64,000 nt of DNA from Canna indica (taxonomy: Eukaryota; Streptophyta; Magnoliopsida; Zingiberales; Cannaceae), in NCBI GenBank assembly GCA_034359265.1, contig CP136890.1, positions 84,159,501-84,223,500 on the forward strand. Direction: 5' to 3'. The notes beneath the pieces were generated by a model. The model searched no databases and was not told where the DNA came from. It worked only from the letters and a program-made list of their open reading frames with translations. Shown here in pieces: positions 26,460 to 38,700 of this stretch; position 1 is the stretch's first letter; every line of letters starts with the position of its first letter. A program made the translations under genes and the position numbers.

Positions 26460-29400
26460 GAGGGATACTTATATTGCCCCCTAATTTCATTTTGAGATTA
26501 AAATGATAAATGTACTAATTGCAATTACATTGAGAATTAGAGAATTTTCACTCAAGTTTCTAATTGATTTTTTATGGAGTTTACTGCGTAGGAAAATTTA
26601 AATTTCACATGAAGTTAATAAATTTAAAAGCTTAAAAAGAGATATTAATTGTAATTACATTAATAGTTAGGAACTTTGGTAAAAAAAATTCTAACTACTC
26701 TTATATACATTTCATACATAAGAAACTTCACAGTAACCTATTTATGAAATTCACAAACTTAAGAACTAAAGATAATTTTTAATTTTTTGAAGTTCATAAA
26801 CAAGTTAAATTTAAAGTTTCTTATTCGGTAAAATACATATAAAAACAATTAGAGATTTTGGTACAAGAGTCCTTAACCGTCAATATAATTGCAATTAATA
26901 TTCCATTTTAAATTTGTAGATTGGTTAGCTTCATAAATATACGAAGTTTAAAGTTTTCTATATAAAATGCATATAAAAGTAGTTAAAGGCTTTTCATTGA
27001 AGTTTGTAATTACCAATATAACTAGAATTAATATCTCATCTTAAGTTGTTAGGTTTGTTAGCCTCGTAAACATGTCAAAATTAAAATTTCTTATGCAATA
27101 AAATACATATATAAGTAGTTAGAAATTTTTCATCAAAGTTCCTAATCATTAATATCACTATAATTAATATACTCATTGTCACGCCCCAACTCAGGGTCAC
27201 GTGATCGGCCAGAGTATACGTGCCTATACCCCACAGTTTGAACCATGCACATGCCAACTCATAACAATAAATCATAGCGGAAAGAATGTAAATAGTTTTA
27301 TTATTCAAAATGAAAACCAAACCAGATTTCATAAGAAATAAGTTTAGCAAAAATAGAAAAGTGTAGAAATAATAAATCACTAATAAATGAAATTCGAAAT
27401 AAATGACATAAACGTCCCCAAGGGACTACAACTCCAAAATGCCAAATCATAGTGCATGACAAACTACTACTAACTCGATTACGACCCCTAACTAGGACTG
27501 CTACGAGATCAATGTAGCTCCTCCGCCCTCCAGCCGCGCTAAGTGCTCCAGCCCACCTCACTGGTCAGACTCTACAAAACAAAAATAACGACAACGGGTG
27601 AGTTTAAAAGAACTCAGTGAGCGATTCTACCGACCCCCACGAGAAACCAACACAGAATAAATAGCATAAAAGCAAACACCTGACTCAAGAAGGAAATGTC
27701 ACAAGAGAGTGACTAGCTAACAGACCATTTGATCACCACATGCCCGAAGGCATCCAACACCCCAACGGTGAAGACAACAGGCCTAAGCCTACCATGCCCT
27801 AAGGCAACAAAACATACTAGGATAATCGAGATTCACCCATCCGAACTTATCCTAATATAAAGAAACTCGGGAGCAATTGGGATTGGCCCGTCCATACTTG
27901 CTCCACGAGACGCGAAGGAACAATCAGAATTTGCTCGTCCGAACTTGCCCCTTTAAGATATCGTAGGGATAATCGGGATTTGTCCGTCTGAATTTACCCC
28001 TTTAAGATATCACTAACACAGGTTGGGAATTTGCCATCCAACCTTCCGGGCCTAGCCCGCAATCCGGCTCCTCAACGAGCCTCTCCGCCATTCATAAAGA
28101 TATGACGCAACATGACCTAAGTCAAGTCTCTCCTACGGTGTCTTAAGGGTGTCCTTATTGGGAAGCGTCTCAACACTCCAATACCCGATCCCAACTCCTA
28201 GACCCGTAATGTCATAAACCCATGAGATTTTATTTCATGCATAATTTTATTTGTTGGTTCATAACAAGTTATGCTGACACTTTGCTAAATTTTATTTATG
28301 CAATTAAAATTTAGATCACCAAGATTAGAGTTTTGTTTTAGCTTACTGTTGTGCTCGAAAATAATGTATCTAATCCGAATCTGGTCTCCAGAGTATGTTC
28401 TATGTTTCTAAACTATATTTTCTGATCAAAACGATAGGTTACACGACTATATTCCGCAAACTATGCACATTACAAACAGGATTTCAAAATCAGCCCTGAT
28501 TTATCAAATCAGTATGAAGTTTCAGCATAATAAAGAATTTAAATTCAAAAATTCACATAATATAACTCTCTAATTACCATCACATCAGGTTTATAATCAT
28601 CAAGATAAATCTCACGTAAACCATGCTTAATAAACAAGAATAACATTACAACCCTCTTTAACCAAGAACCAACCTTTATGTTCAAGAAATTAAATCAAGA
28701 ACCCTCATGCCCTCAAGATCAAATCCATCTTTGAAACACATAATATATTTTCAAAAATCACATATTTAATATCAAAGCATGCATTTAGATTATAAGCATC
28801 AAAATTGATGATCAAATTAAATCATAGAAAGCAAGATAATCTACACCCCTCACTTAGGCAATTCACCGAACACTTTGAGGGCACCATTTTCTTCCACCTT
28901 GGCCGAGCACCCGTAGGGTATTCCTAGGGCTGTCGAGCCACAAAGGGGAATCCCCGAGTTCCCTCCCACAATTTGAAGAAAAACACGAGAATCAAGAATG
29001 TCGCCCAAACTGGCTCAAGAACACAAGGAAAATTCGAGAAAGGAGGGATAAAACCACTCATCTAGATTAGGAAAGAGAATTGGAGAAGATCTTCCAAGCG
29101 GCATTCTCTGAATCCGACCTCAATGAAAACAGCTCGACTCCACCAAGGGGAAAGAGGGGGCGGCGGCTCCTCCTCAAGCCGCTGGCTCGAAGAAGAGGAA
29201 GAAGAGGGGCGACGATTTCTCCTCAAGCCAACAGCTTGGCTTCCAAGGGAGAGGAAAAGGAAGTAGAAGAAGAGGAAGGGGGCTTGTCTTGGCGGCTGGG
29301 CTTGGCGACTCCAAGAGGGGGAAGGAGAGGGGCGGCTAGCTCCTCTCTTCAAGAGGCTTGTGCGGCTCCAATAGGGAGCTGCAAGCCAACGGGGAGGAGG

Positions 29401-29910
29401 TTTTATATTCTCCCCTCAACCCTAACTCCACTAAATCCTTTAGCAAACCCGCATCCGCCTCAAATCGAACCCGAACCCGAACCCGCTAACCTGACTAAAT
29501 TTAATTAAACCCATTCTAACCCTATGCTCCACATAAACAACATATGCGACATAATTTAATAATCATGCACAAGCAACAACATAATTAATTAAATTTGTCT
29601 AATCTAGAAATAATTCGTATAAACTAAATTCCTACTTACCCAAGCTCGCATCGGACCACGAGTCGACTCGGCTAGACCTCGGACTAGCCCGTTAGGTTGA
29701 CAAATACAAACAATAGAGGAAAAATAAATAAAATATTTAGGATATTACACTCATCATTTTTATCTTCAAATTAATGTAATAGAATTAGGGGTCCGAATGA
29801 GTACATAATAAAAAAAAAAATGATGATTTTGATAAATTCTATAAAGTATTTATAATTTTATCAATTAATCATAGAGTATTTATAATCCTGTCGAAATTCT
29901 CTAAAGCAAC
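26460..29910. mobile_element. second, diverged copy of the 24.3-kb MITE family, split by a solo LTR
   Basis: The part from about 26460 to 27176 repeats the interior of the 24335-24913 element several times in a diverged form (TTAGAGATTTTGGTACAAGA, CAATTATAT..GCAATTA, AAGTTTCTTAT blocks with a period of about 150 bp). The part from 29755 to about 29905 matches its right end (GATTTTGATAAATTCTATAA, AGTATTTATAATTTTATCAA, GAAATTCTCT). The two parts are separated exactly by the LTR at 27177-29749. The left end is poorly preserved. Confidence 0.6.
27177..29749 (-). mobile_element. solo LTR of a Ty3/gypsy-type retrotransposon (2.57 kb), minus orientation
   Basis: The segment has TG...CA ends and is flanked by a perfect 5-bp target duplication CTCAT (27172-27176 and 29750-29754). 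Read on the minus strand it starts TGTAATATCC and ends GGGGCGTGACA, the usual terminus of plant Del/Tekay-like gypsy LTRs, whose LTRs are also unusually long. No internal region, primer site or second LTR is present, so it is a solo LTR left by unequal recombination. Open frames inside it (for example about 29062-29508 on both strands) are Ser/Gly/Glu-rich and carry no domains. The lineage is inferred from the ends and the length. Confidence 0.85.
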
Positions 29911-30014
29911 TTCATTTTTATTACTATTCATAGAGTATTTATACCTATGTTTCATGGATGACCATTTATATGCATCTTTAAAAAAAATAAAATAGAAACG
30001 AAGTAATAAAGGGG

Positions 30015-30430
30015 TAGGGCTGTTCATGGGTCAAAGCCGACCCAATGAACCCGAGAAACCGACCCGACCCGAACCAATCGGGTCGAGTCGGGTAATCGGG
30101 TCGGGTCCAGATTTCAATATTTAAAATTCGATGACCCAAGACCCGACCCGATTATCCAAATATTTTATATTTTTAAATCATTCTTAAAATATTTATATTA
30201 AAAAATATTTATTAATTAATTATTTTTAATTTTTTTAAAAAATTATTGTTAAAAACTTATTTTTTACCTAAATGGGTAAACCCGACTACCCGACCCGACT
30301 CGACCTAGGTCAGGTTGGGCCGGGTTAGGTTTGGGAGGTGAAAATTTTTCGACCCGACCCTACCCGATTACACTTGGTGGGGTCGGATCGATTTTTTCCC
30401 TAAACCCGACCCGACCCGTGAACACCCCTA
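30015..30430. mobile_element. hAT-like MITE with CGGGTCGGGT-type interior
   Basis: TAGGGCTGTTCATGGGTC at the left and the reverse complement of the right end, TAGGGGTGTTCACGGGTC, form an 18-bp inverted repeat with two mismatches. The element is 416 bp and is filled with GACCCGACCCG/CGGGTCGGGT repeats near both ends and an AT-rich centre. The flanking 8-mers are similar but not identical, so the target duplication has decayed or the insertion is old. Confidence 0.7.
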
Positions 30431-30490
30431 AGAAGGAGTTCAGGACATAAGAGTGGTCTGCGGTGTTAGGAAAGATATGAAGAGAAAAAA

Positions 30491-31518
30491 AGCCATTTTC
30501 CAGATCCAGATTTTGAGAATGAGAAAATTTTAAAATCGGATTTGAAGATGGGAAATTCCCAAAATCGGAATTGAGTGAATCGAGATATTCATTTTACCCT
30601 TGGCCAAAGACTTTGGTCAAAAATTAAAACAAAAATAAAAAAATAAAAAAATATTAAAAATAATTTAAATTTATAAAATATTTTTATGATAAAAATAAGA
30701 TATTAGAGAATAAAAAATATATTTTCAAACTCTCTAATGTATTAAAGATTTTTGTACAAAATCTATAAATTTAAATTTAAACAAAAAATTATAAAATATT
30801 TTGATGTAAAATATTTTTCTACATCATAATACCTCTTTTGTATCACTAAAATAATTATTTTATGAATTAAATATTTTTTAAAAAAAATATGAAACTATTA
30901 TAGACTTTGCACAAAAGTCTCTAATGAGTTAGATATTTTTGTTTATAGTAATTTTATAATTATAAAAAATAAAATTTAATTTACAAAAAAAAGTATGTGA
31001 TATAAAAGATGTGCTAGAGTCTATCAAAATATTTTGGACAAAAAATATTTCACTATTTTAAATTAAAAATTAGTTTTATAGACTTTGGACAAAAGTCTCT
31101 AATGCATTAGAGACTTTTGTCCAAAGTCTATAATAATTTTATAATTAAAAAAATGATTAATAAAATATTTTTTAAATATAAAAGATGTGTTGTGGTTCAA
31201 AAAAATATTTTTCATCCAAAATATTTCATAATTTTTAATTTAAATTTGAATTTATAAACTTTGTGCAAAATTTTATAATGATTTAGAGAGTTTGAAAAAA
31301 TATTTTTTAGATTCTAACATCTCATTTTTATTATAAATATTTTTTTATAAGTTAAAATTATTTTTTAATATTTTTTTAAATATTTTTTAGGTTAGAGACT
31401 TTTTGGCCCAGGGGTAAAATAAGTATTCGATCCACTCAATTTTGATTTAAATTTTTTTTATCTTCAAATCCAATTTTAAAAATTTTTCATTCTCAAAATT
31501 CAGATATAAGAAATTGCT
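30491..31518. mobile_element. foldback/Mutator-like non-autonomous element, copy 1 (about 1.03 kb)
   Basis: The left end CATTTT..AGATTTTGAGAATGAGAAAA and the reverse complement of the right end match over about 130 bp, through TTTTAAAATCGGATTTGAAG, GAATTGAGTG and TTTTACCC.TGG. The interior repeats AAAGTCTCTAAT/ATTAGAGACTTT at least four times. A possible target duplication AAGAGAAAA lies on the right and a near copy on the left. A second copy in the opposite orientation is at 61657-62652. There is no coding capacity. Confidence 0.75.
31076..31133. repeat. perfect 58-bp palindrome
   Basis: From TTATAGACTTTGGACAAAAG through the centre TAATGCATTA to CTTTTGTCCAAAGTCTATAA every base pairs with its partner and there is no loop. 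It sits within the foldback element and is the best preserved of its internal palindromes. The matching site in the second copy (about 62224-62270) is imperfect. Confidence 0.95.
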
Positions 31519-31529
31519 CAAGAGAAAAC

Positions 31530-32724
31530 AGAACAGATGGAAGGATAAGAAGAAGAAGCTAATAGGTGCTTTATTTCTCATTGAATGAAAACAAATGAAA
31601 AAATTTCATTCAAACTTTGTGCTTTATATAAGATGCTATTTATACAATAAGTTAGTTGAAAACTAAATAACTAATACTCATTAATGCATGTGCTGGATAT
31701 ACAAAAATCAATAGAAAATTAGGCGCTGTCAAAACAAGAGTGCAATTTTCGGACTTCTTAATTCTAATCCCCACGTGTCATAATAAATTCTTATGATTGG
31801 CCTTTCGAACTATTTTGATTCTTTTTCTTTTCCATTCTTTGCGCCGCCCTCATCCAAATCAATCAAACCTTCTCGGTGTAAAAAAAATCAGCTATCAGCT
31901 GAATGTGGCGTTATTTTCGCAAATACTACTATATATGCAGGTTTTTGTTTTTCTGGATTTTAATTCTAGTAAGGCTGTATTTGCTAAACATGAATTGCAA
32001 GGGACGAACAAAAAAATCGTTGAGCCAATAATGGAGGAGAGACGCGTACGGACTTCCGTGTTGCGTTGGCAAACATCATTGAACAAAACTTCCCACCCCC
32101 TTGACAATGATGTTGTTTCTTTACTGTAGATTCTTTGTCGGAAATGCCACGTAGACTTCTCATTGCCACGAAAACTGAAGAAATACTTCAAAGTGCTTAG
32201 TTTCTTTTTATATCATTATTATTTCTATGCGCGATAAATGAATATAGAATAAAAAACTATTTTTTTCACGGTGCAAGTTTTACCGAAATTTGATGAACGG
32301 CTTCTTGAAAATATCTTGATAAATGGATTGGTATTTGGCAGCCGCAGAATAGTTATGAAAATATCTATTTTATCTTCGATGCCCAGATTTTTTCCTGTTT
32401 GGTCAGACGCGTTACATCAGCATCCGACATGTCAATGTTAAAAGAAAAAAGATAAAATGATAGATATTAATTGAGCATGTGGAGCACGAAATGCCGCAGC
32501 TGATGTGATTTTGTGCTTATCCATCCAACAAAATTAGATATTTTATTCATCCGCCTTTCCAAGTTCCAAAAACCAGAGTCTCTCTCACCCTGCAAAAAAC
32601 CAAACCTGCGAAGCTTCCCCCAATTCCTCCCACCATTTCTTACTCTGCCCATCTACATCGACTTATATTTTGCTCCCCTTCTCTCTCTTTAGTGGAAGCA
32701 AGAAACAAGGAAAAAGGGATCTCC
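31530..32724. other. upstream region and leader of the DHU1 gene
   Basis: No gene is evident. A G-box-like CCACGTGTC lies at about 31772 (roughly 950 bp before the ATG) and a pyrimidine-rich leader (CTCCCCTTCTCTCTCTTTAG) at about 32674-32693. The 110-codon frame at 31797-32129 has no recognisable features. Confidence 0.4.
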
Positions 32725-35700
32725 ATGGCCTCCTCTCAGCTCTCTCAGCTCTCTCAGCTCTCTCAGCTGGAATCAAGGTTGTAACCTCTCTCCAATCTCT
32801 GATCTTCTGGTTTCTCTAACTCTGGAATTGAGCTGTTTTGGTCTTTATTAACCATTTGGGTTCATTTATTCGTTGGGTATGTGTCTTTGCTTTTAATTTT
32901 TGTGGAAAGATAAATAAATTGGTTGAGCCACTGATGCTTGATCTACTTAATTTTCCTAGATCTTTTATTTTTGGATTCAGTTTTCCTCAAGTAAATTTAT
33001 CTGCTGCCACTAGCGAATTAGAAAAATCAAACTTTGGGTTCACTTTTGCTTTTTGTTCAATTTATCTGGTATACTTCGAAGAGCTTTACAAAGTAATCTG
33101 GCTATTCCTTTAGATGTTTCATATTGACTCTCTTCAGATCGACATTGGTCAAATCTTCATGCACTAGATCACCTTCTTTAACGAATCTAGATAGAATAGG
33201 ATCTTCTAAATTGATGGATCACGATAAGTTATTTGATTGATTCATAAGCGTAGGGCTGCTTAGAAATCTTTGCACTAGATTTGAATGTAGCATCGAGGTA
33301 AACAACATTTACATGGTTGTATTCTGGTAATCCCAGTTTGAACATGCCTGAATTAGTCATGGTTTCAGTTTTGGAATCAGATAATTACTTTGTTATTCAA
33401 AACTCAAAAGGCTTTGTTTTGAAAACCCCTCATTTGTATTCTATGACATTACATGATTTTGCATTATCCCCTTCGATTGCATATCAAGATGGTGTATGAC
33501 ATCTTAGTTGATACTTTTGTCATGGATGCAACTTCATGAAGCTGATATAATCATATGTGATCAGCCAATTCTTATATAATTAGACTGACATGGAGGTATA
33601 TAAGAACCCTATCTATGTTGTAATAATCATGGATACTGCATCTGACTTTTATTAGTTCAATGCATCAACGTTCCTGTTTTCTTTAGAATGGCAGCCTTTG
33701 TCAGCTTGTTTAGATTCCATAAATGTGGGACTTTAACAGTATTCAATATCTTGCCAAAGTTAGTAGTGAATTTTCTCGTCTAAATATTTGTTGAAGCTTA
33801 TGAATGTGGGTGTTGGTCAACCTCCTTTTTCAGTTTGTTAATTACTTTACATCATGATGTAAAGATCTATATAGCATTTACGTCTGACTCTTGTTTTTAG
33901 TTTGCATGAGATTTAAGTCATTAACGAGGTATTTGATTATTGTGTTCTCAAGGTATCTAAACACATGCCTGAAGCAGGACGTTCCTCCCAATTCTTCAAT
34001 CCTGTTGAGTTTATCAAAAGTAATTTTTCCATCATATCGGATGTATTTTCTTCGCAACTTTTGGTAAAATGCTTTTGACATTATTCGTTGTTAATCATAG
34101 TGGATGTTGTTTTTTTGTGAATTCCTAAAGAAGTAACTTAATGTCATTTAGGTTGATGCGCTGGAGGCCTTAGGTACAAGTTCAAGGGGTTTAGCATTGA
34201 ATTTGTGTTTATTTGGTCTTTGTAGACTAATATCAACTTCTTCACATTCATTTCCCGATTTCAAGAGCATGAGGTTCTGAAGGTATTAGCTGAGATACAT
34301 AGTACCAGTTGTCAATTAGCAGAGGAACATTACTTGCTAAGCACAAGGCAAGAGACATGAGCACTACTGACAGTATACAAACCCAGTTGATTCAGCAGCT
34401 TTTCTGAAATTGCAGTAGATTCTTAGCAGCTAAAAAATCTGTAGTTAATGAACACCAGATACCACTTAGAATATATTTCTTATTTTAGTTAAATCTATTT
34501 ACAAATTGACATGGACTATTTTATGATCTTAAGGGTGAAAACATGATAGAACGGTGGTGTCAATGGACTTCACTACTTCAGAATTATTCGTTTATTTTAC
34601 TTGGAGAAGGGCATAAAAGAAAATTAATAACTCATTGCCGCTTAATAGATATAACTCATTCCATCAAAATTTAATGCCTACTTTCACGTTCCTTTAACAA
34701 AAGACAACAACATAAACCATGGTGCTTTACTTTTAATAACTGAGTAGATGACAATAATGTGTGGTAGTCTTTCCCTAAGATTCACATTCTGTAAACTTGG
34801 AAAGCAAGGATTTTTTTGTTTATCTAATTTGTTAGTTGTTACGCATAGGCAAAAGCAAATGCTTCTAGCTCGGTAAAGAATACATAGGACACTCTTTCGT
34901 GCTTATGCATAAAAATTCTTTTCTACTTAATAACTGGGAATGATGTGTTGCATAGTATACTGTTTGGTATTTTTGTATCTGTGCTTAATTAAGGGCAATT
35001 TTGTTGTTCAATTTTTTACTATACTATGCAAGGAGTACCGATCTTCTAAACGAGGGGACTACAAACATATAATGGAATTGTTATTTGTATTAGATGTAAC
35101 AATGTATTTGGGTGACCAACTTTACTAGAAGCTTACTGATATTCTTAATAGTATTCAACTAGGTATATGGCCTTTCTGAGTTTGATAATTAGGTCCCAGA
35201 GGACCAGAAAAGTCATGTTTTTATCTGTAAGCCTCTAGCTAAAGGCCTTTCTTAGTTCACAGGTTGAATTTGCATTTTAGAGGATTGAAGATCCAATAAC
35301 TGATTAAGATGTTGAGTAGGAATAAGTCTGAACCTGGTTGTTCTGAAAGAGAATTGAATTGATTCTAATTATTTCTATTTTTGTTCCACTTCATTTATTT
35401 AAATCATCAGTCAAAAGAAGGGTGGTGGTTGTGGTGGGACTTGAAATGAGTTAAATGGTTGGCTTTTATATCTTTTTGTTTCTCTGGTTTCCTTGGGGAT
35501 TTGCGATATGTAGGGTCTGATGTTCATTATTTTGCTCTTAGGCAAAACATCAGAAAGCACGCTTTGGTCGGAGCATTTTGGAAATCTTCATTGACCATTT
35601 GGCATCTGCGGATATTCCTCCACTTATAGATACTTTGTCAGGAATCAGTTTATCTGATATTGATGCGGTTAATATCAATCAAAAATCATCTAATGTTTCA

Positions 35701-38700
35701 TTAGATGGCGATAGTCTTCTGCTTTTACTTCATGCAGTTGAGCAAAAGCTTCGGATTGTTAATCTCATTAATTCATCATCTTGGAAAGATGTTCTTCGGT
35801 ATGTCGTGCTGAACTGAACAATATTTCTCTGGCATTAAAGATTTTCCATATATTTTAATTTAAAATAACACTTGATTATGTAACGGTCCACTATAGCTCT
35901 TGTTGAGATGATGGCCATTCTAACCGGAAGGATTACTGTAATAAAGGGAAATATAGTAATTATAACCTGCTGCTTGGATATAATAGCACTAATTGAGTTG
36001 AATAACTATCCTTATTTAGTTTAAATGCTGATTATGCTAGATAAGAGAAAATGCTGTTGATTTGATGATGACTTATGGCTTTACATGAAATTGTTGTATC
36101 TTTTGTTAAAGTTGTAATTTGACCAACAATTGCCATAGTTTTTTTTAAAAAAAATTCATTATATGTTATGGGGGTACAAAAACTGATTTCAAACTGTCCG
36201 TAATCGGGCATTTTCTTGTAGTGGTACAAAAACTTTTAAGTACTAAGACATAGATTAAGTGAATGCAATATTCATATTATGGTAGTTTTACTTCTTCTGA
36301 ATGTTATACTTCTTCTGTTTATTGATATAATCACTATGCTTTATGTTGCTTCTAGTGATATTTGCCAGAGAGGTACGACATGCCAGATATTGAACCTGTG
36401 CTTCTCTCCTATACGGAAGCTCAACATGACAGGGAAATTCTTGGAGTTACATACGCTTAACTTAGATTCCAGTGTTCATTTGACCAGCTTCCACATCAGT
36501 TGTTTTACTTGTATGCCAAAGTTAATGCGCCTTTCCATGTGTGAAACAAGAGTTGCCAATCTTTGGATGACTAGTTCTGCACTTTCAAAACTTCAGTCAC
36601 TGGTAGAACTTCGCTTCCAGAATTGTTCGTGTTGTTATGATACTGGACCATGCCCGGCATCTGGTGGGTTGATTGGACTTAAAAATGAGAAAATCTGCTC
36701 TAGTAAGCAACAAGTTTCTTCCTACATTGAATCACAATGCATGAATAATGAAAATATTAAACAAACTACAAAAGACTCTATAGGTGATGTTCTGAGTAGA
36801 CTTTGTTCTAAGAATCTCTCGTTAGTAAATCAGGAATTGCTTGAAAGTACTACTGAGGAATTATCAGATGAAAGCGATCCAGAATTTTCAAGTGATGTAC
36901 AGGGGATTCACAATTTGAGGAAAATATCTGATACCTTTACTGAGTTTGGTGGAGAAACCAATCCTGACATCATAGTAAACACATCCAAACATATTGCACC
37001 ATCAAGTGTTCTTTCTTCTGCGTCAACTACTATCCCATTTTTTGAGGAGGCAACACATTTAAGTAGAAAATTAGACAAGAGTAACTCTTTTGCTGGGCAT
37101 GCAACTCCTGGTGAATTCTGTGATAACTTATCTATCAGAGAAATATATTTTAAAGATGAAGGTTCTTTGACTAATATGCTAGGTGTAGGGAAAACAACAA
37201 GAATCTCATTGGAAAATCAAATTTCTAGTCATCCTTCACCAATTTGCTTCGAAAGATACTATAGAGAATATATGGTTACATCACTGCCACATTTAAAAGT
37301 TTTGGATAATTTGCCCATTGGATATGTGGAGAGGGAGCAAGCCAAAATAGATTTTAAGAAATATTTTGAACATGCACCTTATAATAGACAGTACAAAGAT
37401 AGCTTTGTCAGTATTCTGCAGCGGCGTGAGATCAACAGTCCTTTGTTTTCTCAGAGATCTTCGACAGTGAAGCAACCATATACTAGAGAATGCAGTCAGT
37501 CATTTGTCAGGTCAGTTTCTGCTGCTAAAGTAAGCTCATCTCCCCATCCTCATTTACATTCGGTTTCGAAGGTAATAAATGGTTCAAATGAAGAAACAAA
37601 GACTTTTCGCCCAAGACAATTTGAATACCATCCAACAGACCCAAGACTTATGGTCTTTGGAACATTAGACGGAGAGCTTGTTGTGATCAACCATGAAAGC
37701 GAGAAACTTGTTGGTTATCTTCCATCAGTTCGATCACTAAATAGCATTATAGCTCTTTGCTGGCTTAAAAAACATCCATCCAAGGTAAGCTGACTACAAG
37801 CACAAATTCCCCTGCTTCAAGATCTATAGATGTACTTAGTTTTTCCCTTTTCTTGTTTTCATAATAATTTGAACTTGCTTCATTCCCATTGACCTTCCTC
37901 TGATGTTCTATTCTTGTGTTTTCTACATTATTGGCTTACCCTGTTTTTGTTATATTTCTGTTACTACTAGATTGTTGCTGGCTCGGACAATGGTTCTTTG
38001 CAGTTGTTTGATGTTTCTAAAATTCCATCAAAGGTTACAGATCAATTTTCCTCTGTGAATGCTTCTGTACACACGTTTGATGAATTTGAACAGTTGACAT
38101 CCGTTCATATTAATTCAAGTGATGAATATTTTCTTGCGAGTGGATTCTCAAATCATGTGGCACTATATGATGTGGGCAGTGGAAGGCGTTTGCAAATTTT
38201 CAAAGACCTCCACAAGGAACATATAAACGTTGTAAAATTTGCCAATCATTCGCCCAGCATATTTGCTACTGCATCCTTCGATAAAGACATCAAGATGTGG
38301 GACTTACGACAAGGTACTTCACAGCCTTGTTATACAGCTTCTAGCTCTAAAGGGAATGTGATGGTGTGCTTTTCTCCTGATGACTACTATTTACTTGCAT
38401 CAGCAGTGGACAATGAGGTAAACTTATAAAACACATTGAGCTAAATATTGTGCTTCCAACCACATGATGATGGTATTTTAATAAGTATGCATACTTCCAG
38501 GTGAAGCAACTACTGGCTGTAGATGGAAGACTTCAAACATCATTTGACATTGTTTCTACTGGAAATGCTCAAAATTATACTCGATCTTACTATATGAATG
38601 GACGGGATTACATTGTGACGGGAAGTTGTGAAGAGCATGTTGTGCGAATATGCTCTGCTCAAACTGGAAGGAGGCTACAGGATATTTATCTTGAGGTTAT

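Noticed and set aside
29062..29508. Overlapping open frames on both strands near 29.1-29.5 kb
   Set aside because: They lie wholly inside the solo LTR, are Ser/Glu/Gly low complexity, and end within the LTR.
31797..32129. Possible short gene upstream of DHU1
   Set aside because: The frame has no recognisable features, and the overlapping minus-strand frame is equally long. No support.
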